Positions 17,780-27,748 of a stretch of DNA of 64,000 bases are shown in pieces. Positions within the stretch are counted from its first letter, which is position 1. Each line of letters starts with the position of its first letter. The stretch comes from Mycobacterium sp. GTDB taxonomy: Bacteria; Actinomycetota; Actinomycetes; Mycobacteriales; Mycobacteriaceae. Location of the stretch: contig JAGQTQ010000048.1 of NCBI GenBank assembly GCA_020438905.1, positions 43,867-107,866 on the forward strand. Reading direction: 5' to 3'. The notes under the pieces are model-generated. The model had not been told where the DNA came from and ran no database searches. It saw nothing but the letters and a program-made list of their open reading frames with translations. Position numbers and translations under genes: made by a program.

Positions 17780-17997
17780 GGTGTCCGCCCCTCATGTCGA
17801 CTGTTCCGACCGCCGACCGCCGAATAACGGCCGCACCAAAGACGTTATGACGGAACTCTAAGGCGCCCGGGTGTGGTGTTTAAATCTCTGGTGAGAATGC
17901 GTTTGCGCCGCTCAGGCGCCAAGGCGATGATCTCGATTCGGTTGCCGTGCGGTCGGCTGGATCGGCGATGTCCGACCGTTCTCGTACGGTGTGGCCC

Positions 17998-18642
17998 GTG
18001 CGGGAGGAATCCGACTCTGCGGCGACGGCCCTGAAGTGGTTGGGCCTCTGGTGTGCCGCGACGGCTTTGCTGGCGTACCTGGGGTGGGTCAGCGGGGTGT
18101 CGTGGTGGATCCCCGCCACACTCGGCGTGCCGGGGATCGCGGTCTCCTGGCGGCGGTGGTGGTCGACCTGGCTGCGGCAGCGGCTCGAGGCCCGGCGTGA
18201 TGCGCTCTACCGGGCCAGCGGGCAGGCGGCCGTTGATGCGATGGCCGGTGTGGATTTCGAGCACTACGTAGCCGCTGTGCTGCGCGGCGCCGGCTTCGCC
18301 GTCGAGGTGACGAGGGCCACAGGCGATTTCGGGGTGGACCTGATAGCCGCACGGGACGGTGTGCGTACCGCGGTGCAGTGCAAGCGTCAGTCCAGCGCGG
18401 TCGGCGGTGCGGCGATTCAGCAGGTCGTCGCCGGCGCCGCCGTCCACGACTGCACGGCAACGATGGTGGTGACCAACCATTCGTACACCCGGGCCGCCAC
18501 ACAACTGGCCGAGGTGCACGGCTGTGTTCTCGTCGACCGGGTCCGGTTGGCGCGGTTGGCGCGACTGCGAGGCGCCCGGGTGGTCTTACGCAATTCTGAC
18601 CCTCAGCACTCCGCCGTGGCGCAGGCCGGCCCGGCTCAATAA
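17998..18642 (+). CDS. membrane-anchored Mrr-like restriction endonuclease-fold protein
   Basis: 214 aa from a GTG at 17998; earlier in-frame starts at 17947 and 17968 are possible. Two hydrophobic helices at about 14-52 are followed by a basic linker and an Mrr_cat domain (FEHYVAAVLRGAGF, then TGDFGVDLIAARDG and VQCKR). The PD-(D/E)xK site is present as Asp114, Gln127 and Lys129. Such TM-plus-nuclease proteins are widespread in actinobacteria; roles in modified-DNA restriction or membrane-proximal DNA processing have been suggested but are not established. Confidence 0.8.
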   Translation: MREESDSAATALKWLGLWCAATALLAYLGWVSGVSWWIPATLGVPGIAVSWRRWWSTWLRQRLEARRDALYRASGQAAVDAMAGVDFEHYVAAVLRGAGFAVEVTRATGDFGVDLIAARDGVRTAVQCKRQSSAVGGAAIQQVVAGAAVHDCTATMVVTNHSYTRAATQLAEVHGCVLVDRVRLARLARLRGARVVLRNSDPQHSAVAQAGPAQ

Positions 18643-18679
18643 CCTCGGGGCATCGTGCGTCGCGTCTGGAGGTTTAGCC

Positions 18680-19177
18680 GTGAAGAGATCACTCACGTCG
18701 TTGTTGGCAGTCCTTGCGGTGACGCTGGGCCTTTCCGGATTGGGCCTGTCCCGACCGGCATCCGCGGTCGCGGACGACCTGAACTTCAGCGGTACCACCC
18801 TGAGTGGGGCCCCGTTCAACGGGGCGAGCCTTCAGGGCAAGCCCGCCGTGCTGTGGTTCTGGACGCCGTGGTGCCCGTTCTGCAATCAGGAGGCCCCCAG
18901 TGTCAGCGCGGTCGCGGCCGCAAACCCGGCGGTGACCTTCGTCGGGGTGGCAACGCGCGCCGACGTCGCCGCCATGCAGGGGTTCGTCTCCAGGTACAAC
19001 CTGAACTTCACCAACCTCAACGACGCCGACGGATCCATCTGGGCGAAGTTCAAAGTGCCGTGGCAGCCGGCCTATGTGTTCCTGCGGCCCGACGGGTCCT
19101 CGACGTTCGTCAACAACCCGACCTCGGCGATGTCGCAGCAGGAGCTCACCGACCGGGTGCGTGCGTTGACTTCCTGA
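18680..19177 (+). CDS. mpt53: secreted DsbE/MPT53-type thioredoxin-fold oxidoreductase
   Basis: 165 aa from a GTG at 18680 with GGAGG about 8 nt upstream; longer in-frame starts lie inside the previous gene. A signal peptide ends at PASA (about residue 29). The thioredoxin-like fold carries the active site WCPFC (Cys65-Cys68) and the cis-Pro segment VPWQPAYVF. It is very close to M. tuberculosis MPT53 (Rv2878c), an extracytoplasmic disulfide oxidoreductase. The CcdA-like gene begins 4 nt downstream and would supply electrons across the membrane. Confidence 0.92.
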   Translation: MKRSLTSLLAVLAVTLGLSGLGLSRPASAVADDLNFSGTTLSGAPFNGASLQGKPAVLWFWTPWCPFCNQEAPSVSAVAAANPAVTFVGVATRADVAAMQGFVSRYNLNFTNLNDADGSIWAKFKVPWQPAYVFLRPDGSSTFVNNPTSAMSQQELTDRVRALTS

Positions 19178-19181
19178 CAGC

Positions 19182-20042
19182 GTGAACACCGAGCTGCTGG
19201 GCCTGGCGCTGAGCGCAGGGATGGTTGCAGCCCTGAATCCCTGCGGTTTCGCGATGCTGCCGGCCTACCTGACCCTGGTGATCCATCGGGATGGCGACGG
19301 GAAGAGCGAGGCGGTCGTCAGGGCTCTGGGTGCGACGGCCGCGATGGCCTTGGGCTTCCTCGCGGTGTTCGGCTCGTTCGGGCTACTGACGGTGGCGGTG
19401 GCCGCCACGGTGCAACGGCACCTGCCCTACGCGACGCTGGTGGTCGGGGTGGCGCTGACCGGTGCCGGAATCTGGCTGCTCACCGGTCGGGCATTACCGG
19501 GACTGAGCAGCGCCCCGCTGTTGCGCTCGACGACTCGGTGGGTTCCCACCGCGCGGCTGGGTTCGATGTTCGGTTATGGGGCCGGATACGCGATTGCTTC
19601 CCTGACCTGCACAATCGGTCCGTTCCTGGCGGTTACCGGCAGCAGCCTGCGCAGCGGATCCGCGCTGACCACCGTCCTGGTCTACGTCGCCTACGCCCTC
19701 GGCATTGCTCTGGTGGTTGGGGTGCTGGCCGTTGCCGTGGCACTGGCCGGCACCACGTTGGTCGAGCGGACGCGGCGAATTCTTCCGCACATCAACCGGA
19801 TCAGCGGCGTGGTGCTGGTTCTTGTCGGTCTCTACGTGACGTACTACGGATGGTTCGAGTTGCGCCTGTTCGCCGGCGGCGGCGCCACCGATCCGGTGAT
19901 CGACACCGCGGGACGGATTCAGCGAGGGCTGATGGGTTGGGTCTACCACAACGGTGCGTGGCCGTGGTTGCTGATACTGGCTGTACTGGCCGCTCCGGCG
20001 GCGGTCACCGTCGCCGCCCGCCGGCATCGCCGAAGTCGGTAA
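19182..20042 (+). CDS. ccdA: CcdA-type membrane thiol-disulfide electron carrier
   Basis: 286 aa with six to eight membrane helices. The two CcdA redox cysteines are visible in NPCGFAMLPAY (Cys21) and SLTCTIGPF (Cys143). CcdA relays reducing equivalents from cytoplasmic thioredoxin to exported thioredoxin-fold partners. The partner is almost certainly the MPT53-like protein encoded just upstream. GTG start, 4 nt after the mpt53 stop. Confidence 0.9.
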   Translation: MNTELLGLALSAGMVAALNPCGFAMLPAYLTLVIHRDGDGKSEAVVRALGATAAMALGFLAVFGSFGLLTVAVAATVQRHLPYATLVVGVALTGAGIWLLTGRALPGLSSAPLLRSTTRWVPTARLGSMFGYGAGYAIASLTCTIGPFLAVTGSSLRSGSALTTVLVYVAYALGIALVVGVLAVAVALAGTTLVERTRRILPHINRISGVVLVLVGLYVTYYGWFELRLFAGGGATDPVIDTAGRIQRGLMGWVYHNGAWPWLLILAVLAAPAAVTVAARRHRRSR

Positions 20043-20057
20043 GACGAGTCCACGGAT

Positions 20058-20360
20058 ATGATCAATCACATGCCGATTTGCAGCCGCAGGTCAGTTCGCG
20101 CCTGGTGCGGGGCCGCTGGAGCGGTTCTCGCACTCGCCGGCGTACCGGCCGCCATCATCACCATCGAACCCGGCGGAGAGGCCCGAGCCGATGTTTGTGC
20201 TTCGGCGGGACGTCGGGTCACGGTCAGCGGATGCGCCAGCCTGTCCGATGTGATGGCCCCATACGTGGTTCCGCCGGACGCCTACGCGCCGATCACCCCG
20301 AACGCCAGCGCCTGCGTGGGCTGGAACGGACGCTGGGTCAGCGCGAACGGCTGCACCTAA
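20058..20360 (+). CDS. small secreted cysteine-containing protein
   Basis: 100 aa (a second Met at 20070 is possible). A signal peptide of about 43 residues ends at GGEARA-DVC. The mature 57-aa peptide has four cysteines (DVCASAG, SGCASL, SACVGW, NGCT) and an aromatic VGWNGRWV motif, suggesting a compact disulfide-bonded fold. Unknown function. It is 15 nt downstream of ccdA, so its disulfides may be formed or isomerised by the neighbouring MPT53/CcdA pair. It ends just before a strong terminator. Confidence 0.7.
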   Translation: MINHMPICSRRSVRAWCGAAGAVLALAGVPAAIITIEPGGEARADVCASAGRRVTVSGCASLSDVMAPYVVPPDAYAPITPNASACVGWNGRWVSANGCT

Positions 20361-20365
20361 AGGCC

Positions 20366-20420
20366 GGTACAACAAGAACCCCGCGGAGCCGATGGCCCCG
20401 CGGGGTTCTTGTGTTGTACC
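20366..20420. terminator. strong bidirectional intrinsic terminator
   Basis: A long inverted repeat: GGTACAACA then AGAACCCCGCGG on the left, CCGCGGGGTTCTT then GTGTTGTACC on the right, with an 11-nt loop. The inner 13 bp pair perfectly. It lies between the convergent small secreted-protein gene and katG and can stop transcription from both sides. Confidence 0.88.
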
Positions 20421-20423
20421 GAA

Positions 20424-22706
<2,283 letters not shown>

Positions 22707-23159
22707 TCACGGTTGTGACCGCAGGTTGTGCCGATTCGAGCAGTCGGGGCAGATGCCCCAGTAGATGACCTCGGCCTCGTCGAACTCGAAGCCTTCCGGG
22801 ATTCCGGAGTCGTCGGCAGTCAGGCAGGGCGCGTCGCCGACCGCGCAGTCCACGTCGCCGATGCTTCCACACGAGCGGCACACGACGTGATGGTGGTTGT
22901 CGCCGACGCGGGACTCATAGCGAGCGACCGAGCCCGACGGCTGGATGCGGCGCAGCAGACCGGCCCCGGTCAGGGCCGCCAGCACGTCATAGACGGCCTG
23001 ACGGGACACATCGGGCAGGCATGCGCGAACCGCACCGAAGATGGTGTCGGTGTCGGCATGCGGGCAGGCTTGCACAGCCTCGAGGACCGCGACGCGCGGG
23101 CGGGTCACCCGCAGGTCGGCGGAGCGCAACTGCTCGGCGAAATCCGGCCCAGACGACAC
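22707..23159 (-). CDS. furA: Fur-family repressor FurA
   Basis: 150 aa, GTG start. The winged-helix domain (VSRQAVYDVLAALTGAGLLRR) is followed by the metal-binding dimerisation domain with DNHHHVVC, CRSCGSIGDVDC and ICPDCS. It matches mycobacterial FurA closely. FurA represses its own promoter and katG and is released by oxidation. The start lies 7-12 nt after a plausible -10 hexamer, so the message is probably leaderless, as reported for other mycobacterial furA genes. Confidence 0.95.
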   Translation of the reverse strand: MSSGPDFAEQLRSADLRVTRPRVAVLEAVQACPHADTDTIFGAVRACLPDVSRQAVYDVLAALTGAGLLRRIQPSGSVARYESRVGDNHHHVVCRSCGSIGDVDCAVGDAPCLTADDSGIPEGFEFDEAEVIYWGICPDCSNRHNLRSQP

Positions 23160-23165
23160 GGGTCG

Positions 23166-23194
23166 ATCCTGTCGCGCTTTCTGGAATCAGTCAA
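23166..23194 (-). promoter_or_regulatory. furA-katG promoter with overlapping FurA operator
   Basis: On the minus strand TTGACT (23194-23189) is a near-perfect -35 and CAGGAT (23171-23166) a -10 at 17-bp spacing. The AT-rich stretch between and upstream (GATTCCAGAAAG) matches the conserved mycobacterial FurA-binding region. The GTG of furA follows about 7 nt after the -10. The site is seen; repressor binding is from established knowledge of this operon. Confidence 0.75.
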
Positions 23195-23222
23195 GTTTCC
23201 CCGCTGGGTAGGGTGTCAGATC

Positions 23223-24110
23223 GTGCCACTCAACACGGTCGCGGTCGAAATGGTGCCGCCCAACGCCGATCGCAGCCTGTCCGATCAACTCGACGAGGCC
23301 CGCAAGGTCGCCCGGATCTCCGCAGAACTCGGGATCGCGGAAAAGATCGGTCACGTCATGATCCCCGGCATGATCGCCGAGGACGATGACCGTCCGGTGG
23401 AGATGAAGCCGAAGCTCGACGTCTTGGACTATTGGACACTGATCTCGCCGGAACTGCCCGGCGTCAAGGGTCTGTGCACCCAGGTGACCGCGTTTTCCGA
23501 CGAGACCACCCTGCGGCGGCGACTGACCGATCTGATCTCGGCCGGCATGGAGGGCATCGCCTTCGTCGGGGTGCCCCGAACCATGAGTGACGGCGAGGGT
23601 TCCGGCGTCGCTCCGACCGATGCGCTGGATATCTTCCGGGATTTGGTGCCCAACCGCGGCGCGATCCTGATCCCCACCCGCGACGGTGAGGCCGACCGGT
23701 TCGGCTACAAGTGCCGCCAGGGTGCGACCTATGGCATGACGCAGTTGCTCTACTCCGACGCGATCGTTGGTTTCCTGGCCGAATTCGCCCGCGGCAGTGA
23801 CGAACGGCCCGAGATCCTGCTGTCCTTCGGTTTCGTGCCGAAGATGGAAAGCCGTGTGGGACTGATCAACTGGCTCATTCAGGATCCCGGCAACGCCGCC
23901 GTGGCCGCCGAACAGGCTTTCGTCAAGGAACTCGCCGCCGCCGAACCGCCGGTCAAACGCCGGCTCATCGTGGATCTCTACAAGCGGGTGGTGGACGGTA
24001 CGGCCGGCTTGGGGTTTCCGCTGAGCATTCACCTCGAGGCCACCTACGGCTACTCCGCTCCCGCGTTCGACACCTTCGCCGAGATGCTGGACTACTGGTC
24101 GCCCCGGTGA
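23223..24110 (+). CDS. non-canonical methylenetetrahydrofolate reductase (Rv2172c-like)
   Basis: 295 aa from a GTG at 23223. Sequence signatures HVMIPGMIAEDDDRPVEMKPKLDVLD, VPRTMSDGEGSGVAPTDAL and NWLIQDPGNAAVA match the mycobacterial Rv2172c family, which has been reported to reduce 5,10-methylene-tetrahydrofolate despite weak similarity to classical MetF. The product supplies methyl groups for methionine synthesis. It diverges from furA across a 63-bp region. Its TGA lies in the first unit of a 15-bp tandem repeat. The longer in-frame extension to 22728 runs opposite to furA and is rejected. Confidence 0.8.
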   Translation: MPLNTVAVEMVPPNADRSLSDQLDEARKVARISAELGIAEKIGHVMIPGMIAEDDDRPVEMKPKLDVLDYWTLISPELPGVKGLCTQVTAFSDETTLRRRLTDLISAGMEGIAFVGVPRTMSDGEGSGVAPTDALDIFRDLVPNRGAILIPTRDGEADRFGYKCRQGATYGMTQLLYSDAIVGFLAEFARGSDERPEILLSFGFVPKMESRVGLINWLIQDPGNAAVAAEQAFVKELAAAEPPVKRRLIVDLYKRVVDGTAGLGFPLSIHLEATYGYSAPAFDTFAEMLDYWSPR

Positions 24111-24173
24111 AGACAGCCCCGGTGAAAACAGCCCCGGTGAAGACAGCCCCGGTGAAGACAGCACGGTGAAAAC
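24101..24173. repeat. 15-bp tandem repeat, almost five copies, covering a stop and a start codon
   Basis: Units of GCCCCGGTGAAGACA at 24101, 24116 (AAACA variant), 24131 and 24146, then a partial divergent unit from 24161. The first unit includes the TGA of the MTHFR gene (24108-24110) and the last includes the GTG start of the MenC-like gene (24166). The whole intergenic spacer is repeat. Confidence 0.92.
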
Positions 24174-25137
24174 CTGGATCGACTTCGACGCGGCACCGGT
24201 CTTTGCGATCCCGCTGACCGATGCCGTCGGCGGAATGGACGTCTGCGAGGGAATGCTCATCGAGGGGCCGCAGGGCTGGGGCGAGTTCAGCCCGCCGGCC
24301 GGCTGTGACGACCGGCAGGCGGCGCGCCGGCTCACCGCGGCCATCGAGGTCGGCACGGTCGGGTGGCCCGACCCGGTGCGGGGCCGGGTGCCGGTCGCAG
24401 TCACGGTCCCGTCGGTGGATCCTTTACGGGCCCACCGGATAGCGGCACAGTCCGGTTGCCGCACGGCCGCGGTCCGGGTGGGGGAGGGTCCGTTGAACGA
24501 CGACCTGGCCCGCCTCGAGGCGGTGCGGGACGCACTGGGCCCATCGGGCGCCATCCGGTGCCAGGCGCACGGTCACTGGGACCTCGACACCGCCACGGCC
24601 GTGATACCTGCGCTCGACAATGCCGCCGGTGGACTGGAGTTCGTCGAACAACCCTGCGCCGGGCTGGATGACCTTGCGGCGCTTCGCCCCCGGGTTGAGG
24701 TACCGGTCGCCGTCGGCCGGACTATCAGCGATGCCGACGAACCGTTGGGGTTGCGTGTGGGCGCGGCCGCCGATCTCGCCGTCCTGAATGTCGCGGCTCT
24801 CGGCGGGGTGCGCCGTGCATTGCGTGTCGCAGAGAGCGTCGGCCTGCCCTGTGTGGTGGCCGGTGAGCTCCAGAGCAGCATTGGGATCGCAGGCGGACTT
24901 GCCCTGGCCGGAGTGCTCGATGACGCTGGTTTCGCCCACTCCCTCGGCGGCGCCCTCCTGCTGGCCGGGGACGTGGTCAGCGACGGCCGGTCGCTGATTC
25001 CGGATGACGGTCAGCTGCCGGTGGCACCGATGCCTTCGGCGCCCGACCCGGTCCGGCTGGAGCGGTTCGCCGCCACCGACCCCGAGACGGTCGCGCGTTG
25101 GCGGAGCCTGCTCGCGTCGGTGCAACGTTATCTGTAA
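24166..25137 (+). CDS. MenC-like enolase-superfamily protein lacking catalytic residues
   Basis: 323 aa resembling o-succinylbenzoate synthase of actinobacteria (LIEGPQGWGEF, LEFVEQPCAGLDDL, ADLAVLNVAALGGVRRAL). Compared with active MenC, the KxK base motif is AVR (Ala102, Arg104), the first metal Asp is Gln133, the third metal site ADES is GRT (184-186), and the opposite Lys is Asn208. Only Glu161 of EQP remains. The fold is likely kept but dehydration chemistry is not. GTG start with no Shine-Dalgarno, inside a tandem repeat. It may be a scaffold, a repurposed enzyme or a decaying paralogue. Confidence 0.78.
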   Translation: MKTWIDFDAAPVFAIPLTDAVGGMDVCEGMLIEGPQGWGEFSPPAGCDDRQAARRLTAAIEVGTVGWPDPVRGRVPVAVTVPSVDPLRAHRIAAQSGCRTAAVRVGEGPLNDDLARLEAVRDALGPSGAIRCQAHGHWDLDTATAVIPALDNAAGGLEFVEQPCAGLDDLAALRPRVEVPVAVGRTISDADEPLGLRVGAAADLAVLNVAALGGVRRALRVAESVGLPCVVAGELQSSIGIAGGLALAGVLDDAGFAHSLGGALLLAGDVVSDGRSLIPDDGQLPVAPMPSAPDPVRLERFAATDPETVARWRSLLASVQRYL

Positions 25138-25158
25138 TACCGGGTATCTGTAATACCG
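25129..25158. repeat. 16-bp-period duplication over the MenC-like stop codon
   Basis: TATCTGTAATACCG occurs at 25129-25142 and again at 25145-25158. The first copy contains the TAA stop of the MenC-like gene. The second copy also forms a small GGTAT/ATACC inverted repeat with the end of the first, a weak hairpin candidate. Confidence 0.8.
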
Positions 25159-25202
25159 CTGGTACGGCCCTTCCTCGACAGCGTGCCGAAGCAACAGTCC
25201 CA

Positions 25203-26576
25203 CTATCCGGGTTCGTCGTCCTCGGCGCGCAGGATCTCTTCAGGGTGGTGGTAGTGGTTGATGCGGTGCTGACCGCGATCGAGGTGGGGCGGGGGAATCC
25301 ACTCGGTTCGGTTGTCACTGCTGCGCTTTCGGGTGGTCCATCCGGCGGGGGTGTCATCGACCAGACGGTTGTCGCAGCCGCAGGCCAGGGTGAGTTCGTC
25401 GATGTCGGTGTTGCCGCCGTGCTGCCAGTCCCGTTCGGCATGGTGGACCTGGCAGCGGTCGGGCGGGGCGGTGCAGTCGGGTTTGGTGCATCCGCGTTCC
25501 AGTGCGTGCAGCGCGAGACGTTGTCCGGGGCTGGCGGTACGCCGCTTGCGGCCGTAGTAGAGCTGAACCTCGCGCGGGTTGTGGAAGAGCGCCAGGTAGG
25601 GGTGGGCGCCGGCAGCCGCCATTCGGATCAGGGTCGGGATGGGTAGCTGAGTTCCACCGCCGGTGTGAGCCCGACCGGCGGCGGCGGACAACTCGGCCAG
25701 CGTGGTAGTGGCCACGATGGTGACCGGAAGCCCGTTGTGTTGACCCAGCGTGCCCGATGCCAGCATGGCGCGGCACACGGTGTGCAGGGCGTCGTGGCTG
25801 CGCTGAGCGGAGTTGCGGGTGTCACCGCTGATCTGCTCTTGGGACGGCACACCGTCGACACACGGAGACTCGTCGTCGGGGTTGGAGTATCCGGGGGCCG
25901 CGAGTTTGGCGAACAGGGCGTCGACGGTGGCCCGCAGCTCTGGAGTGATCCAACCGGTGAGCCGGCTCATCCCGTCGAGACCCTGCGGTCCGATGGTGAT
26001 GCCGCGTTTGCGGGCGTGCTCCCGCTCGTCGTCGAGGGTGCCGTCCTGGTCGAGATAGCCCAGCAACTGCCGAGCGACCTTGCGAAGCCCCTCCGGGGTC
26101 AGTCCGCCCGCGAGCCCGCCGAGCTGGGATTCGGCGGCCGCCCGCGTTGCCGGGTCGACATCGGCCGGTAGGTGGTCCATGAAGTCGCGGATCACCGTCA
26201 CGTGATCGGTGCCGATATCCCCGCGGGCCTGTGCGGCAGCGGTTGCCGGCAGCTCCGGTTCCAGCTGCTCGCCGGTAACGGCCCGACGCTGCCCGAGCGC
26301 AGCGGCGTCGGCGATCCGGCGGCTGGCATCCGATCCGCTGATTCCCAGCCGCTGCGCCAGCACCGAACGCCATGATTTGGCGCCCATGTCCTTGGCGGTG
26401 GCCTGGGATTGCAGGTGCGTGATCAGCGTGTGCTCGAGAGCGGGCTGGCGGCGACGATGCACTTCCAACCGGTCCAGCACCGCCAGCACCTGTCCGGCGC
26501 TCAGTGCGTCGACCTTCAATGAGGCCAACTTGTCCCAGAACGCCTCGAGGTCGTCCAGTGCGGCCAAGATCTCCAT
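25203..26576 (-). CDS. DUF222/HNH endonuclease domain protein (13E12 repeat family)
   Basis: 457 aa from the ATG at 26576 (an extra 10 codons are open upstream). The N-terminal ~300 residues are the helical DUF222 region (LDRLEVHRRRQPALEHTLI, SDASRRIADAAALGQRR). The C-terminal HNH-like finger reads CTKPDC, then CQVHHAERDW, then NTDIDELTLACGCDNRLVDD. These proteins are abundant in mycobacterial genomes, where 13E12 copies also serve as phage attachment targets; their biochemical role is unclear. No inverted repeats or direct target duplications flank it here. Confidence 0.85.
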   Translation of the reverse strand: MEILAALDDLEAFWDKLASLKVDALSAGQVLAVLDRLEVHRRRQPALEHTLITHLQSQATAKDMGAKSWRSVLAQRLGISGSDASRRIADAAALGQRRAVTGEQLEPELPATAAAQARGDIGTDHVTVIRDFMDHLPADVDPATRAAAESQLGGLAGGLTPEGLRKVARQLLGYLDQDGTLDDEREHARKRGITIGPQGLDGMSRLTGWITPELRATVDALFAKLAAPGYSNPDDESPCVDGVPSQEQISGDTRNSAQRSHDALHTVCRAMLASGTLGQHNGLPVTIVATTTLAELSAAAGRAHTGGGTQLPIPTLIRMAAAGAHPYLALFHNPREVQLYYGRKRRTASPGQRLALHALERGCTKPDCTAPPDRCQVHHAERDWQHGGNTDIDELTLACGCDNRLVDDTPAGWTTRKRSSDNRTEWIPPPHLDRGQHRINHYHHPEEILRAEDDEPG

Positions 26577-26636
26577 GTATCGAACACTAGTTCGACATTC
26601 TGACAAGTTTCGACGCCGAGCCCGCCGGACCGCGGA

Positions 26637-27632
26637 TCAGGGCTTTCCGCCCTCGGGCAGCGCGGCCGACACCGTCCGCATCACCGTCCGCTTGAGCTTC
26701 CCGGCCGCCGTGCCGGCCGTCGCCGCCAGCCTCGAGCGGTGCGGCGGATCCAATGACAGCGTGTCGCCAACGGCGACGCGGCCGGGGATCATCACCTCGG
26801 CGTAGACCCCTAGACACCGGCGCGCATGGGAGGCGATCGTTCTGGTGATGGCCGGGTCCCGGGGGAGCTCGGGCTGATCGTGGGTGGGCATCACGCACCG
26901 GATGGTGGGAATCAACGGCGACAAGGTGGCTTGCCCCGCCCGCAGCGCGCCGCCGCACCAGCCCAGTTCAGGGTGGTCCGCTTCATCGGTCGAACCGGAG
27001 TCGGCCGATTCGATCAGGACAGTGGGCCGGAAGCGCCGGACATCGAAGTCCGAGCCAGGCGCCAGGGCCGCCATGGTTCGCAGCGCCCGATCCGTGAGCA
27101 GATGCACCGGGTAGGCGTCCACGTAGCTGCCGATCGGGGTCGCGTAGCGGCTGATCTCGGCGAGTTTGCGCACCGGGAACATCGACAGGTCCGGCAGCGG
27201 GTCGTCGGGACCGAGCCCGAAGATGGTGCGCATATCGGTCTTGGTGGCCATCGGGCCGCGGTACTGGTCGCGATCGGCGATCGGGGGCAGCGCCCGTAGC
27301 TCCACCGCCCGATCCAGATAGTCCGACAGCATCGCGTGCACCGCCGGATCCGAGCTGGACACCTCCCGGCCCTGGGGAAGCCCGATGATCACTTCCGGCG
27401 CGTGCCCGGGTCCGGCATCGGCCGGCGGATCGGTGGCGTAGCGGGCCGTGCACCACAGCAGCCCGGGCAGCCGCTTGGCGCTCGTGGTGGCGCCCAGTTC
27501 GACATCGCGGACCGCCCAGGTCCGGTCCGCATGCAGTCCGAGCTCGCCTATCCGCGCGCTCGCGACCTGCTCACCCGCCATCGACTTGACCGGGTATCGC
27601 CAGATGGAAGCGATGCGGCCGACCTCGCCCAT
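26637..27632 (-). CDS. MOSC-domain protein (MOCO sulfurase C-terminal/YiiM-like)
   Basis: 331 aa. An N-terminal MOSC_N beta-barrel (RIASIWRYPVKSMAGEQV, LHADRTWAVRD) precedes the MOSC domain with FRPTVLIE, the conserved cysteine in PTIRCVMPTHDQ, and RCLGVYAEVMIPGRVAVGD. Family members bind the molybdenum cofactor or act in sulfur transfer or N-hydroxylated substrate reduction (mARC-like). It is divergent from the CitE-like gene. The orphan ModA at 16 kb is the only other molybdenum-related gene seen. Confidence 0.85.
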   Translation of the reverse strand: MGEVGRIASIWRYPVKSMAGEQVASARIGELGLHADRTWAVRDVELGATTSAKRLPGLLWCTARYATDPPADAGPGHAPEVIIGLPQGREVSSSDPAVHAMLSDYLDRAVELRALPPIADRDQYRGPMATKTDMRTIFGLGPDDPLPDLSMFPVRKLAEISRYATPIGSYVDAYPVHLLTDRALRTMAALAPGSDFDVRRFRPTVLIESADSGSTDEADHPELGWCGGALRAGQATLSPLIPTIRCVMPTHDQPELPRDPAITRTIASHARRCLGVYAEVMIPGRVAVGDTLSLDPPHRSRLAATAGTAAGKLKRTVMRTVSAALPEGGKP

Positions 27633-27748
27633 GAGTCGAGACTACGCCGCAACCAGCCGATCGCCCCCACTGATTTTGGCCCACAACCCGGCCAGTGCCA
27701 CTATTGGACGTCAACTTTGCCGCAGCGGAAGGCATCAGGGCCACAGCG

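Noticed and set aside
20026-20060. GTG/ATG starts further upstream for the small secreted protein
   Set aside because: They would lie in the ccdA 3' end and would spoil the signal peptide.
25203-26606. 13E12-family gene as a mobile element
   Set aside because: No inverted repeats, target duplication, integrase or attachment site is visible around it.
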